A DNA stretch of 64,000 nt. Source: DAISKN01 sp963716925 (GTDB lineage: Bacteria; Acidobacteriota; Vicinamibacteria; Marinacidobacterales; SMYC01). The notes below the pieces were generated by a model. That model did no database searches. It was not told where the DNA came from and worked only from the letters and a program-made list of their open reading frames with translations. Positions 41,756-50,155 of this stretch are shown one piece after another. The stretch's first letter is position 1. Each line of letters opens with the position of its first letter. A program made the position numbers and the translations under genes. The stretch spans positions 62,001 to 126,000 of the forward strand of contig CAVQUX010000006.1 in assembly GCA_963716925.1 (NCBI GenBank), in the 5' to 3' direction.

Positions 41756-42643
41756 ATGAGCCTTCTCGAGAAGTCGGCGGCGGAGAAGGAGCGACGACTG
41801 CTCGAGATCCTCGCGGCGATGGAGTCCGCGATCGTCGCGTTCAGCGGCGGCGTCGACAGCGCCTATCTCGCGGTCGTGGCGCAGCTCGCGCTCGGAGCGC
41901 GATCGCTCGCCGTCACTGGCGAGAGCCCGAGCTACCCCGACTACCAGCGCCGGATGGCGATCGAGGTCGTCGAGAAGTTCCGCTTGAGGCACCGTTTCGT
42001 TCGCACCGGAGAGATCGAGAACCCCGAGTACGTCGCGAACCATCCCGACCGCTGCTTTCACTGCAAGAACGAGCTCTACACCCGGCTCAAAGCCCTCTCC
42101 GCCGAGGGCGGCTTCCGGTTCATCCTCGACGGCGCCAACGCCGACGATCGGATGGACTTCCGCCCCGGCCGGCGAGCCGCCAAGCTCATGGGCGTCAGGA
42201 GCCCGCTCGAGGAAGCGGAGCTCACCAAGGCGGAGATCCGCTTTCTCTCGGAAAAACGAGACCTTCCTACCGCGAGCGAGCCGGCCTCCGCCTGCCTCGC
42301 TTCGAGAGTCCCCTACGAATCCCCCATCACCATCCAGAAGCTCGACCAGGTGGAGAAGGGCGAGGAAGCGCTCCGTCGGCTCGGCTTCCGCCACATGCGG
42401 GTGCGCCATCACGACTCGCTCGCCCGTCTCGAGTTCGCGCCGGAGGAGCTCGCCCGCGCGCTCGCTCCCGAGATGCGCGCGATCCTCGCGGCGGAGATCA
42501 AGAAGCTCGGCTACCGCTACGTGACCATCGATCTCGAGGGATATCGCACGGGGAGCTTGAACGAGGTGCTGGAATGGCCATCGAGATCCGAATCGAGAGC
42601 GCCTGGGATACCGACGACGGAGAAGGGCGCCGGGTCGAAGTAA
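41756..42643 (+). CDS. larE: LarE-type ATP-dependent sulfur transferase
   Basis: This is a PP-loop enzyme that adenylates a substrate carboxylate and inserts sulfur; LarE does so in nickel-pincer cofactor synthesis. The 295-aa sequence has the PP-loop SGGVDS (30-35), DRCFHCKNELY with C100 and C103, LDGANADDRMDFRPGRRAA, and ASACLASRVPY with C180. Three cysteines at these positions match the Fe-S-dependent LarE variant rather than the single-Cys sacrificial type. The last about 25 residues overlap the next gene and look unrelated to the family. No larB, larC or larA is in the window, so the substrate may differ. Confidence 0.85.
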   Translation: MSLLEKSAAEKERRLLEILAAMESAIVAFSGGVDSAYLAVVAQLALGARSLAVTGESPSYPDYQRRMAIEVVEKFRLRHRFVRTGEIENPEYVANHPDRCFHCKNELYTRLKALSAEGGFRFILDGANADDRMDFRPGRRAAKLMGVRSPLEEAELTKAEIRFLSEKRDLPTASEPASACLASRVPYESPITIQKLDQVEKGEEALRRLGFRHMRVRHHDSLARLEFAPEELARALAPEMRAILAAEIKKLGYRYVTIDLEGYRTGSLNEVLEWPSRSESRAPGIPTTEKGAGSK

Positions 42644-42864
42644 GCGTCGCCGAGCGGGAAAGGCCCTCGGAGGACGTTCTCGAGGGAAGCCGCTACTTCG
42701 CCTCCGGCGACGTCGAAGCCCTCAAGCGGTACGTCTGCGAGCTCCTCGACCGGAAGTCCTCGCTCTTCGTCGGCCCGCGCCGCCGCGAGTGCGGGAGGTG
42801 CGGCAGAGTGGTGGACAGCGAGGATGACGCAACTGGTTTCCTGTGCGGGCTATGTGCAGGGTAA
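42574..42864 (+). CDS. Small protein with C-terminal zinc ribbon
   Basis: The 96-aa protein has a charged alpha/beta N-terminal part (IEIRIESAWDTDDGEG, DVEALKRYVCELLDRK) and a C-terminal four-cysteine ribbon (CGRCG near 74-78 and CGLC near 91-94). It overlaps the larE-like gene by 70 bases in another frame. The overlap is large; either the larE-like C-terminus is extended or an indel is present. GAGGTG precedes its ATG. Function is unknown; its position suggests an accessory role to the LysW-like/LarE pair. Confidence 0.6.
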   Translation: MAIEIRIESAWDTDDGEGRRVEVSVAERERPSEDVLEGSRYFASGDVEALKRYVCELLDRKSSLFVGPRRRECGRCGRVVDSEDDATGFLCGLCAG

Positions 42865-42963
42865 ACTAGAAGCTATCAGCCGTCAGCGGTCGCATCCGTG
42901 AGAGCGCCAATTCCTGGCGCTGGCGACGAATTCGCCCGGTCCCGCGGATGGATGAAGGCGGAT

Positions 42964-43692
42964 ATGGAAGTCGTATTCCTCGGAACCGGCAACGCCTTCG
43001 CCAGCGGCGGAAGGAACGCCATGGCGATCCTTCTCAGGGCCGAAGGGTTCGGCGTGCTCCTCGACTGCGGTCCGACCACGCTCGTAGCGCTCAAGCGGGC
43101 TTCGCTCTCGCCTTCCGACGTGGACCTGGTGCTCCTCTCTCATCACCATGGAGATCACTTCGCCGGAGTTCCGTTCCTCCTGTGCCACGAGCGCTACGTC
43201 GGGCGTCGCGCCAAACCGTTCCGCGTCTGCGGTCCTGCGGGTACGGTCTCGATTCTGGAAAAGGCGACGAGCCTGTTCTTTCCCGGAATCGAGCCCGCTC
43301 CCTTCCCCATCGAGTACCGCGATCTTCAACCCGAGGAGGAGCAGAGCGAGGAGCGACTCTCGTTCCGTCCCTTCCGCGTCGACCACTTTTCCAGCGGTGT
43401 CGCTTTCGGATACCGGATCCAGGTGGGCGGGAAGACGATCGTTTATTCCGGAGACACCGCCTGGACGAACGTCCTCGCGCGGGAGAGCGAAGGCGCGGAT
43501 CTGTTCATCTGCGAATGCTCGAGCTTGGCTCCCACGACGGAGAGCCACACCAGCCACGACGACCTGGTCAAGAATCGCGGCCGCATCACCGCGCGCCGCA
43601 CGCTCCTGGTGCATGCCGGCGACGACGTGATCGCGAGCGAGGAGGAGCTCGCTTTCGAGCTGGCTCGCGACGGAATGAGGGTGACGCTGTGA
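42964..43692 (+). CDS. Metallo-beta-lactamase-fold hydrolase (RNase Z/ElaC-like)
   Basis: The 242-aa enzyme starts MEVVFLGTGNAFASGGRNA, like the RNase Z group. It has the zinc motif SHHHGDHFAG (about 61-70), a second-site His-containing FRVDHFSSGVAFGYRI, YSGDTAWT (bridging Asp) and a C-terminal HAGDD. RNase Z matures tRNA 3' ends, but close relatives are phosphodiesterases or act on sulfur compounds. It is shorter than standard RNase Z and lacks an obvious flexible arm. The start at 42964 is chosen for the GAAGGCGG just upstream; 42952 is an alternative. Confidence 0.82.
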   Translation: MEVVFLGTGNAFASGGRNAMAILLRAEGFGVLLDCGPTTLVALKRASLSPSDVDLVLLSHHHGDHFAGVPFLLCHERYVGRRAKPFRVCGPAGTVSILEKATSLFFPGIEPAPFPIEYRDLQPEEEQSEERLSFRPFRVDHFSSGVAFGYRIQVGGKTIVYSGDTAWTNVLARESEGADLFICECSSLAPTTESHTSHDDLVKNRGRITARRTLLVHAGDDVIASEEELAFELARDGMRVTL

Positions 43693-44183
43693 ACGTTCTC
43701 CTGATGGCGCTCCTTCTGGGCCCTCCGCCGCAAGCGCCCGTCCCTTCGGCGGAGACCCTGATCGACATCGACGTCCGCGAGGCCGAAGTTCAGGATGTCC
43801 TGCGGCTCCTGGCGGAGGTCGGCGATTTCAACCTCGCGGTCGACCACGGCGTCTCCTGCGCCGCTACCCTCAAGCTGAAACAGGTGCCCTGGCCCCAGGT
43901 GCTCGATCTGGTTCTGCGAACCTGCGGCCTCGAGCAGGAGCGGCTCGGGGAGAACCTCGTTCGAGTCGCCCCGGCCGAGGAGATTCGCAAGGAGTACGAG
44001 GCGCGGCGGAAGTACGAGGAAGAGAAGGCTCTCGCCGGCCCTCTCGAAACCAGATACGTGAGACTCGCTTATGGAAAGGCGCGCGAAATGGCGCCCATCC
44101 TCTCGAGGTTCCTCTCGCCGCGCGGGTCGGTGGTATTCGACGAGCGCACGAACACCCTGGTCATCACCGACATTCGACGCTGA
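43689..44183 (+). CDS. Stand-alone secretin N-domain (STN/PilQ-like) protein
   Basis: The 164-aa protein begins with a short hydrophobic segment (VNVLLMALLLGPPPQ), perhaps a weak signal. An STN/N0 domain follows (DVREAEVQDVLRLLAEVGDFNLAVD, LKQVPWPQVLDLVLRTCGLE). Next is a linker and one N1-like half-domain ending SPRGSVVFDERTNTLVITDIRR. This is the N-terminal half of a PilQ/GspD secretin without the pore domain. The GTG start overlaps the hydrolase stop as GTGA. It may be a truncated secretin or an independent periplasmic domain protein. Confidence 0.8.
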   Translation: MNVLLMALLLGPPPQAPVPSAETLIDIDVREAEVQDVLRLLAEVGDFNLAVDHGVSCAATLKLKQVPWPQVLDLVLRTCGLEQERLGENLVRVAPAEEIRKEYEARRKYEEEKALAGPLETRYVRLAYGKAREMAPILSRFLSPRGSVVFDERTNTLVITDIRR

Positions 44184-44201
44184 TTGGCCGCTGCGGGCCA
44201 A
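44184..44201 (+). terminator. Hairpin after the secretin-domain gene
   Basis: TTGGCC and GGCCAA pair around a 6-base loop (GCTGCG) directly after the stop codon, followed by AAAACG rather than T residues. It is a candidate transcript end for the gene run that begins at the LysW-like gene, but the missing U tract makes intrinsic termination doubtful. Confidence 0.35.
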
Positions 44202-44258
44202 AAACGAGAAAGTCCTGCCGAAGGGAGGGCTTACGCAATCGGCGGCCAGGGACGGTAG

Positions 44259-44438
44259 CTACTTCTCCTCGTCGTCGCCGCCGCCCTTGATCGACTTCTT
44301 GAAGTTCCGGATTCCCTCGCCGAGTCCTGCTCCGAGCTGCGGGAGCTTGTTGGCTCCGAAGATCAGGAAGACGATCGCGAGGATGATCAGGAGCTCAGGA
44401 AGCCCCACGGGCCCGATGAGAAGCGGATGAATCGACAT
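44259..44438 (-). CDS. tatA: Sec-independent translocase subunit TatA
   Basis: TatA oligomers form the twin-arginine translocation pore for folded proteins. The 59-aa protein has one N-terminal transmembrane helix (LPELLIILAIVFLIF, about 13-27), the FGANKLPQLGAGLGEGIRNF hinge and amphipathic helix, and a short charged tail (GGGDDEEK). GGAG precedes the ATG at 44438. The long open frame in which it sits is otherwise a shadow. No tatC is in the window. Confidence 0.93.
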   Translation of the reverse strand: MSIHPLLIGPVGLPELLIILAIVFLIFGANKLPQLGAGLGEGIRNFKKSIKGGGDDEEK

Positions 44439-44478
44439 TGGAATCTCCAGTCTTTCGACTGGCGTACTATACCACGCG

Positions 44479-44862
44479 ATGGCGCTCTCCGACGACATCC
44501 TCGACGACCCCGATCGGAGGACTCGCCTGCGGAGCCGTCTCGAGGCTCTCGCCAGGGAGAGCGGAGCGGAAGCGGCGTTTCTCGTCGACGAGCGAGGAAC
44601 CCCGTTCGCCACCGTCGGCCACGTCGAGTTCCGGCTCCCCCATCCGCTCGCGGGGCTCTTCGAAGGCGGCGATGCCGACGCGATTCTCGGGGCGCTCGTC
44701 GGCGAGCCCCAGAGCGAAACCTCTTCGGGTCTCGTCGTGGAGCGATTGAGCGCACGCGCCCTCCTGGTCCTCGTCTTCCCCCGCCCTCCGAACCCGCTTC
44801 GGCGCCTCTCGATCCGATCGAGCGCGCGGGCGCTCGCGTCGCTGCTCCGTGATCGCTTTTGA
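44479..44862 (+). CDS. Roadblock/LC7-domain protein
   Basis: The 127-aa protein has the Roadblock fold pattern: an N-terminal helix (RLRSRLEALARESGAEAAFLVDERG), central strands, and a C-terminal helix (SSARALASLLRDRF). Bacterial Roadblock proteins of the MglB type act as GAPs or scaffolds for Ras-like GTPases in polarity and motility. No MglA-like GTPase is adjacent. It diverges from tatA with about 40 bases between them. Confidence 0.75.
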   Translation: MALSDDILDDPDRRTRLRSRLEALARESGAEAAFLVDERGTPFATVGHVEFRLPHPLAGLFEGGDADAILGALVGEPQSETSSGLVVERLSARALLVLVFPRPPNPLRRLSIRSSARALASLLRDRF

Positions 44863-44894
44863 ATCACCCCCAGGCGCCGTTCTAGGATGGCGGA

Positions 44895-45368
44895 GTGCCG
44901 AAGCCGAAACCCGCGGTCACCGTGGTCGAGCGACGAGAGCTCATCCGCCGGCCCATCGCCGAGGTCTTCGCGTTCCTGGACCGGCCGTCCAACCTGAAGC
45001 GGGTTTTCCCCGGGAGCCTCGCGGTCTCGCTCGAGCGGCACCCGGAGGATCTCCGTCCGGGGACGCTCTTCCGATACCGCCTTCGCCGCTGGCCGCTCGA
45101 CTTCGAATGGGACGCCGTGGTCTCGGACTATCGGCCGCCCGCGAGCTTCACGAACGTGAAGGCCCGGGGATATTTTCCCCGATGGGCGATGGAGCACGAG
45201 ATCCTCGCGCGGGAGCCGGATTCGGAGCTCCGGATGCGCCTCTCGTACGAGGTGCCCGCGGGCCTGTACGCCGCCCTCACTCACAGCTACGTCATCAAAG
45301 AGGCGATGGAGGAGCTGGTCGAAGCCCAGATCCGGGCGATCCGCAACGCCCTCGAAGAAGGACCGTAG
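44895..45368 (+). CDS. SRPBCC (START-like) family protein
   Basis: The 157-aa protein has the helix-grip pattern: an opening strand ERRELIRRPIAEVFAFLDRPSNLKRVFPG, a set of beta strands, and a long C-terminal helix ending EAQIRAIRNALEEGP. These bind hydrophobic ligands or act as cyclases/dehydratases. The start is GTG at 44895. Ligand unknown. It follows the Roadblock gene by 32 bases, so the two may be co-transcribed. Confidence 0.78.
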   Translation: MPKPKPAVTVVERRELIRRPIAEVFAFLDRPSNLKRVFPGSLAVSLERHPEDLRPGTLFRYRLRRWPLDFEWDAVVSDYRPPASFTNVKARGYFPRWAMEHEILAREPDSELRMRLSYEVPAGLYAALTHSYVIKEAMEELVEAQIRAIRNALEEGP

Positions 45369-45382
45369 GGAGGAAAAGAAGA

Positions 45383-45470
45383 AACGCAAAGGCGCAAAGA
45401 CGCGAAGGCGCAAAGGAAAACCATTCAGGAACTTCTTCTTTGCGCCTTTGCGCCTTTGCGCCTTTGTTTC
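45383..45470. repeat. CGCAAAG-type inverted repeat, copy 4
   Basis: The left arm AAACGCAAAGGCGCAAAGAC continues GCGAAGGCGCAAAGG. The right arm TTCTTTGCGCCTTTGCGCC continues TTTGCGCCTTTGTTT, with a loop of about 20 bases. It lies in the gap between the convergent SRPBCC and malonyl-CoA decarboxylase genes. Confidence 0.85.
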
Positions 45471-45487
45471 TTCCGGTGAGGATCCAG

Positions 45488-46779
45488 CTACGTCTGCCAG
45501 GGGAGAACCGACGACACCGAGCGCTGCAGATCGTTGAGCCAGCTGCCCGAGTAGACGTAGCTCACCATGATGCCGCAGGAGTCGAGTATTCCCCGCTCCG
45601 TCCGGTTGGCGCCGAAGTAGACGTGCTTGGCGCCGAGTCGGGCGCCGTTTCCCAGGTGAAACCCGGCGACGGGATTCAGCGGCTTTCCTCCCCGTCCTTC
45701 TCCTGGGTCAGATGGAAGAACGCGGCGCGCGTCAGCGGTTGGGCGAGCTCGCGGGCGAGCGCCCGGTCCTCGAGCCATCGCGGGTCCGAGAGCACTCCGG
45801 AGAGCGCGTCGCCGAAATCCTCGTTCGGCGCTCTCGCGACTACCATCGCGCGCGCGCTTTCCGGAAACAATCGAATCAGGTCCGCGCGCTTCATCTTGAA
45901 CTGCGCGTCGCTTCCGGCGAGGATCGGCTTCAGGTAGCGATTCAGTAGCCCGGGCACGGGGCTCAGCGTCGCGAACGTCTGCACCTCGGGGCGATTGCGC
46001 TTGATGGCATCGACGACCTGGTAGATGAGCAGCTTCCCCAGTCCGAGTCCCACGAGCCCGTTCTGGGCGTTGTTGATCGAGTAGAAGATCGCGGCGTCCG
46101 GCCGGGTCTCGGGACCCGAGCGGGAATTGTCGAGGATTTCGTGGATGGAGGTGGGGATCCGTCGGGTGAGCGCGGCTTCGATGAACACGATGGGCTCTTC
46201 GGGCATCGCGCGATGGTAGAGGGCGAACGAGCGGCGATCTTCCCCCAGACGATCTCCCATCTCCTCGAGGCTCGCCATGGGGTGAACCATGTCGTGCTCC
46301 TTGAGAAACCGGATCTGGCGGTAGGAGGAGTCCTGGGTGATCTCCTGCAGGAACAGGAACCCGTACTGGAACCAGGAGGTGAAGAGGTACGCGATCTCCT
46401 CGTCGATCGGGCCGAGATCGAGAGAGGCCGAGAGGACGTCCGCCCGGAGGTCGAGCAGGAACTTGAGCCCGCCCGAGGCGTTGAGAAACCGTCGGAACGC
46501 CCGCATTCGCGGAGATTCGAGCTTGCGGCGCAGCTCCGTGAGGAGAGACGTCCAGCGGACGGCATCGCCGGCGCCCGCTTCCAACACCGCGTTGAGCGGC
46601 CCCTCGAGAGGCTCTCGAGGGACCTCCATGCGGGTCAGGAGGAGCGAAAAGAAGGACTCGCGGGCTCCGCGCGGGGACTGCCGATAGGCCAGCCGGAACG
46701 CGTCGAGGAGCTCGAGAGGAGGATCGCTCGCCCCCTGGATCTGCTCCAGGAGCCGAACGAGCCTGTCGGGCGCCGTCAA
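45488..46779 (-). CDS. Malonyl-CoA decarboxylase, interrupted by a frameshift near the C-terminus
   Basis: This enzyme decarboxylates malonyl-CoA to acetyl-CoA. The main frame (46779 to 45676, 367 aa) covers the helical N-terminal domain and the GNAT-like catalytic core, with HDMVHPMAS, HRAMPEEPIVFIEAAL and SINNAQNGLVGLGLGKLLI. It ends prematurely at GEESR. The neighbouring frame continues with the family's C-terminus: KPLNPVAGFHLGNGARLG, then DSCGIMVSYVYS, to a stop at 45488. One G missing from a GGGG run at about 45690-45693 would join them, giving about 430 aa. The start is TTG at 46779, overlapping the M28 peptidase stop. Confidence 0.85.
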
Positions 46780-48317
46780 GACTTCGTTCTCGGAGCCCGT
46801 GGCCGGGGGAGAGGCTTGCGCGGAAGCTTCTCGTCGCGCATCGCGGTGAGGTAGGCGACCGAGGCCACGACCACCGATGCCTGCTCCAGGTCCTCCTCGC
46901 GCACGTGGTCGTAGACATCCATGTTGGTGTGATGCGTCAGGGCGTCATACTCGATCGGATCCTGCAGGAACTGAAAGCCGGGAAGCCCGGCCGCGTCGAA
47001 GAGCAGGTGGTCGGTGCCGGAGGTGTTCTCGGTCGTCAGCGTCGCTGCCCCGAGGTAGGCGAAGGGCTCGAGGAGCTTCTCGAAGATCGGACGCGCCGCC
47101 TCGTTTCCCTGGAGGTAGACGCCGCGGATCTTCCCGGTTCCGTTGTCGAGGTTGTAGTAGGCGGCGAGCCTCCCGTGGTCGGGCTTCAGCTCCATGGTCA
47201 GAAGCGACGCATAGTGGGTCTCGACGTGGTACTTCGATCCCCAGTACCCCTGCTCCTCACCGCCCCAGAGCCCGATGCGGATGGTCCGCCGCGGCTTCGC
47301 GCCCACCGCCTCGAGAATCCGCATGGCCTCCATCATCACCGAAGCACCTGCGGCGTTGTCCGTCGCACCGGTCCCCGAGTGCCAGGAATCGAAATGCGCG
47401 CCGAGGAGGACCACTTCGTCCTTCAACACCGGGTCGGATCCCGCGATCTCCGCGATGACGTTCGCGCCCCGGACACCGTCGCGAAAGGCCGCGGTCGAGG
47501 ACAGCCGCAGGCGCGGATGCATTCCCTTCTCGACGAGGCGCAGCAGCCGATTGAAGTGCTCGCGCGCCAGGACGAACGTGGGAGCGCTGTCGCCGGCGCC
47601 GAACGTCCCCGGCGACATCACCCGGAGGACTCCGCGGCCCCGGGAGCTCGGCTGCAGAACCGCCTTCGCCCCTTCCTCGCGGAAGAACCGCGGAATGGTG
47701 AGCTCCTTCGCCTCTTCCGCTCTCCACTCCGCTTCCTCATCCCAGTAGTCGCGCGGTCTTCCAGGATCGATGGCGGAGCCCAGACGCTCGATCTGATCCG
47801 GCGCCAGCCGCTCCGGCTCGGCATGGCGCCCGTCGGAAGATTCCAGCTTTCCGTTGAGGACCACCCTGCCCAGAAGCTTGCCGCGGTACGCCTCGAAGTC
47901 CTCCGGGCCCTCGATCGACGCCACGACGGGAACGTCCTCGACCACACCGTCCGTTCCCGGGGTCCAGGCCAGGGGGTAGCCGATTAGCCGCTGATACGAG
48001 GGCTCGACGAGCTCTATCGAGAAGGACGCGAGCGACCAGCCCGGAACCGGCGAGGGCCAGGACTCGAGCGCGGCGGAATCGAGACCCCATTCCAGCAGCC
48101 GATCCCGGCTCCAGGCGGCGGCCTTGTCGTAGTTCTCGGAGCCGTGGAGCCGCGGCCCGTACACGTCCGTCAGATAGAAGAGCGTGTCCATGACCTGGGA
48201 GCGCTGAAAGCCCTCCATCTTGATCCGGCCGATGGTCTCGAGATCGATGCGCTCCTCCGCCGGAGGCGGCGCCAGGAGAGCCGACGCGAGGGCGAGGGTC
48301 GAGAGCGAGAGATGCAC
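46776..48317 (-). CDS. Secreted M28-family zinc aminopeptidase
   Basis: The 513-aa protein has a signal peptide (LSTLALASALLAPPPA) and a PA-domain-containing N-terminal half (about 100-260). The M28 catalytic domain has its zinc ligands in LLGAHFDSWHSGTGATDNAAG (His and Asp), GGEEQGYWGS (catalytic Glu and Glu ligand), YYNLDNGTG and the late His in LTHHTNMDVYD. It is exported and probably acts on peptides in the periplasm or outside. A TTGA overlap joins it to the malonyl-CoA decarboxylase gene. Confidence 0.9.
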   Translation of the reverse strand: MHLSLSTLALASALLAPPPAEERIDLETIGRIKMEGFQRSQVMDTLFYLTDVYGPRLHGSENYDKAAAWSRDRLLEWGLDSAALESWPSPVPGWSLASFSIELVEPSYQRLIGYPLAWTPGTDGVVEDVPVVASIEGPEDFEAYRGKLLGRVVLNGKLESSDGRHAEPERLAPDQIERLGSAIDPGRPRDYWDEEAEWRAEEAKELTIPRFFREEGAKAVLQPSSRGRGVLRVMSPGTFGAGDSAPTFVLAREHFNRLLRLVEKGMHPRLRLSSTAAFRDGVRGANVIAEIAGSDPVLKDEVVLLGAHFDSWHSGTGATDNAAGASVMMEAMRILEAVGAKPRRTIRIGLWGGEEQGYWGSKYHVETHYASLLTMELKPDHGRLAAYYNLDNGTGKIRGVYLQGNEAARPIFEKLLEPFAYLGAATLTTENTSGTDHLLFDAAGLPGFQFLQDPIEYDALTHHTNMDVYDHVREEDLEQASVVVASVAYLTAMRDEKLPRKPLPRPRAPRTKS

Positions 48318-48439
48318 GTGTCCTCCCTGAGATCACACGAAATTCAGGGTCATTCTAAGCCCGCGGCTTCGCCTTTTTGTCCAGGATCGCGGACGAGCCG
48401 GCGCAGGGAAGTGAGTAGGGGCGCGAGCGCTCGACGGCC

Positions 48440-50155
48440 TCAGGGCTGAGGCGCCGCCGTCTCCGTGGTGAGCCAGGTCCAGACGTCGTCCGGCGGCATG
48501 GGTCTCGCGAAGAGAAAGCCCTGGATGAGATGGCAGCCCTGCTGGCGCAGGATTCCCACCTGGGCGTCGGTCTCGACTCCCTCGGCCATCACCTGGAGCT
48601 TCAGCGCCTGGCCGAGGTTCACGATGGCGGAGCAGATCGCGCGGTCTTCCTCGTCCTCTCCCAGGTCGCGGATGAAGCTCCGGTCGATCTTCAAGGTGTC
48701 CACGGGGAACTGCTTGAGGACGCCGAGCGAGGAGTAGCCGGTTCCGAAGTCGTCGAGGGCGATGAGCGCCCCCAGGTCTTTCAATTCGTCGAGAACGGCG
48801 ACACTGTACTTCTGATCGTCCATGAGGACGCTTTCGGTGAGCTCCAGCTCGAGCGAGCCCGGGTCGAGCCCCGTCTCTCGCAGGATCGATTGGACCTTGC
48901 GGGGGAGCTCCCTCTCCCGGAACTGCACGGGGGACAGGTTCACCGAGACCCGGAGGTGCGAGAGCCCCGCGAACTGCCAGGCCCGAGCCTGGGTGCAGGC
49001 CTTGCGCAGCACCCACTCGCCGACGGAAATGATGAGCCCCGTCTCTTCCAGCACCGGAATGAACTCCGCCGGGGGACGCTGGCCCCGCCCCGAATCGTTC
49101 CACCGCAGGAGCGCCTCGAGCCCCACGACCTTTCCGTCGCGGACGTCGAACTGAGGCTGGTAGTGGAGGACGAACTCCTCGCGCTTCGTCGCTCCGCGGA
49201 GGCGGTTCGCCATCGCCAATCGGTCCGACAGGTGGACGTTCATCTGCGCCGAGTAGACGTAGTAGTTGTTGCCGCCGAGAAGCTTGACCCGGTACATCGC
49301 CGCGTTGGCGTGCTGGATGAGGCTCGAGACCTCGACTCCGTCCGCCGGATGAAGCGCGATGCCGACGCTCGCCGTGAGGTAGAAGTCCTGCCCGTGGCGG
49401 GCGAACGGGCGGGAGAGGGCGTAGAGGATTCTCTGGGCCACGAAGGGCGCGTCCTCGGGCCGGGACATGGATTCCAGCAGCACCGCGAACTCGTCGCCGC
49501 CCCAACGGGCGAGGGTGTCGGCGTTTCTCACGCAATGCCTCAAGCGTCCGGCGACGATGCGCAGGAGCTCGTCGCCGACGTCGAAGCCGAACCCGCTGTT
49601 GATGCCCTGGAAGCCGTCGATGCCGATGAGCAGGACTCCGACGCTTCGTCCCTCTTCCTTGTTGGAGATCGCGGCGGCGAGCTTCTCCAGCAACAGTCGG
49701 CGCGTCGGAAGACGGGTGACGGCATCCTCCTCGGGGTCGACGCCGGCGCGCTCGAGGGCGCGCCTCATCCGCGAGACTTCGAGAGCGTTGCGCACCGCGC
49801 GGTAGGACTCGGGACCGACGAGACCGTGCCTCGAGACGACGTCGTACGCGCCCGCCCGAAGCGCCGCGGCCGCCTGGTCGGCGGAGTCGGTCTCGGCGAT
49901 CACCACCACCGGCACCGCGGGGCCGCCGTTCGGACGCGCGAGCGAGGAGACGCGGGAGAGATCGAATCCGGAAACGCTCTCTCCGATCAGGATGCAGTCG
50001 GGGCTCGCGTCCTTCGAGAGCGAGAATGCCTCTTCGAGCGAGCCGGCGTCGAGAACCCGGATGGGCGAAGGAAAGCTCGCGGCAATTCGGCGCGCGAGCT
50101 CGCCGCGGTCGCCGGTCGCCGGCTCGACGAGGAGGACCGTCGCCTCAGAGCTCAT
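48440..50155 (-). CDS. GGDEF-EAL protein with N-terminal receiver-like domain
   Basis: The 571-aa protein has an N-terminal receiver-like domain (about 1-120, ATVLLVEPATGD, DCILIGESVSGFD, which lacks a clear phospho-Asp block). A GGDEF domain follows (about 150-305) with an intact RWGGDEFAVLL and an RxxD I-site (RNAD). The EAL domain (about 315-565) has all key residues: EALLRW, SVNLSPVQF, ELTESVL, LDDFGTGYSSL, KIDRSFI, AEGVET and QGFLFARP. Both c-di-GMP synthesis and hydrolysis are therefore possible. The ATG at 50155 is chosen over an upstream start in the same frame. Confidence 0.9.
   Translation of the reverse strand: MSSEATVLLVEPATGDRGELARRIAASFPSPIRVLDAGSLEEAFSLSKDASPDCILIGESVSGFDLSRVSSLARPNGGPAVPVVVIAETDSADQAAAALRAGAYDVVSRHGLVGPESYRAVRNALEVSRMRRALERAGVDPEEDAVTRLPTRRLLLEKLAAAISNKEEGRSVGVLLIGIDGFQGINSGFGFDVGDELLRIVAGRLRHCVRNADTLARWGGDEFAVLLESMSRPEDAPFVAQRILYALSRPFARHGQDFYLTASVGIALHPADGVEVSSLIQHANAAMYRVKLLGGNNYYVYSAQMNVHLSDRLAMANRLRGATKREEFVLHYQPQFDVRDGKVVGLEALLRWNDSGRGQRPPAEFIPVLEETGLIISVGEWVLRKACTQARAWQFAGLSHLRVSVNLSPVQFRERELPRKVQSILRETGLDPGSLELELTESVLMDDQKYSVAVLDELKDLGALIALDDFGTGYSSLGVLKQFPVDTLKIDRSFIRDLGEDEEDRAICSAIVNLGQALKLQVMAEGVETDAQVGILRQQGCHLIQGFLFARPMPPDDVWTWLTTETAAPQP

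Noticed and set aside
42904..42920. Terminator from the hairpin GCGCCA...TGGCGC before the hydrolase gene
   Set aside because: Short stem, no T run, and located between genes of the same direction that are closely spaced.
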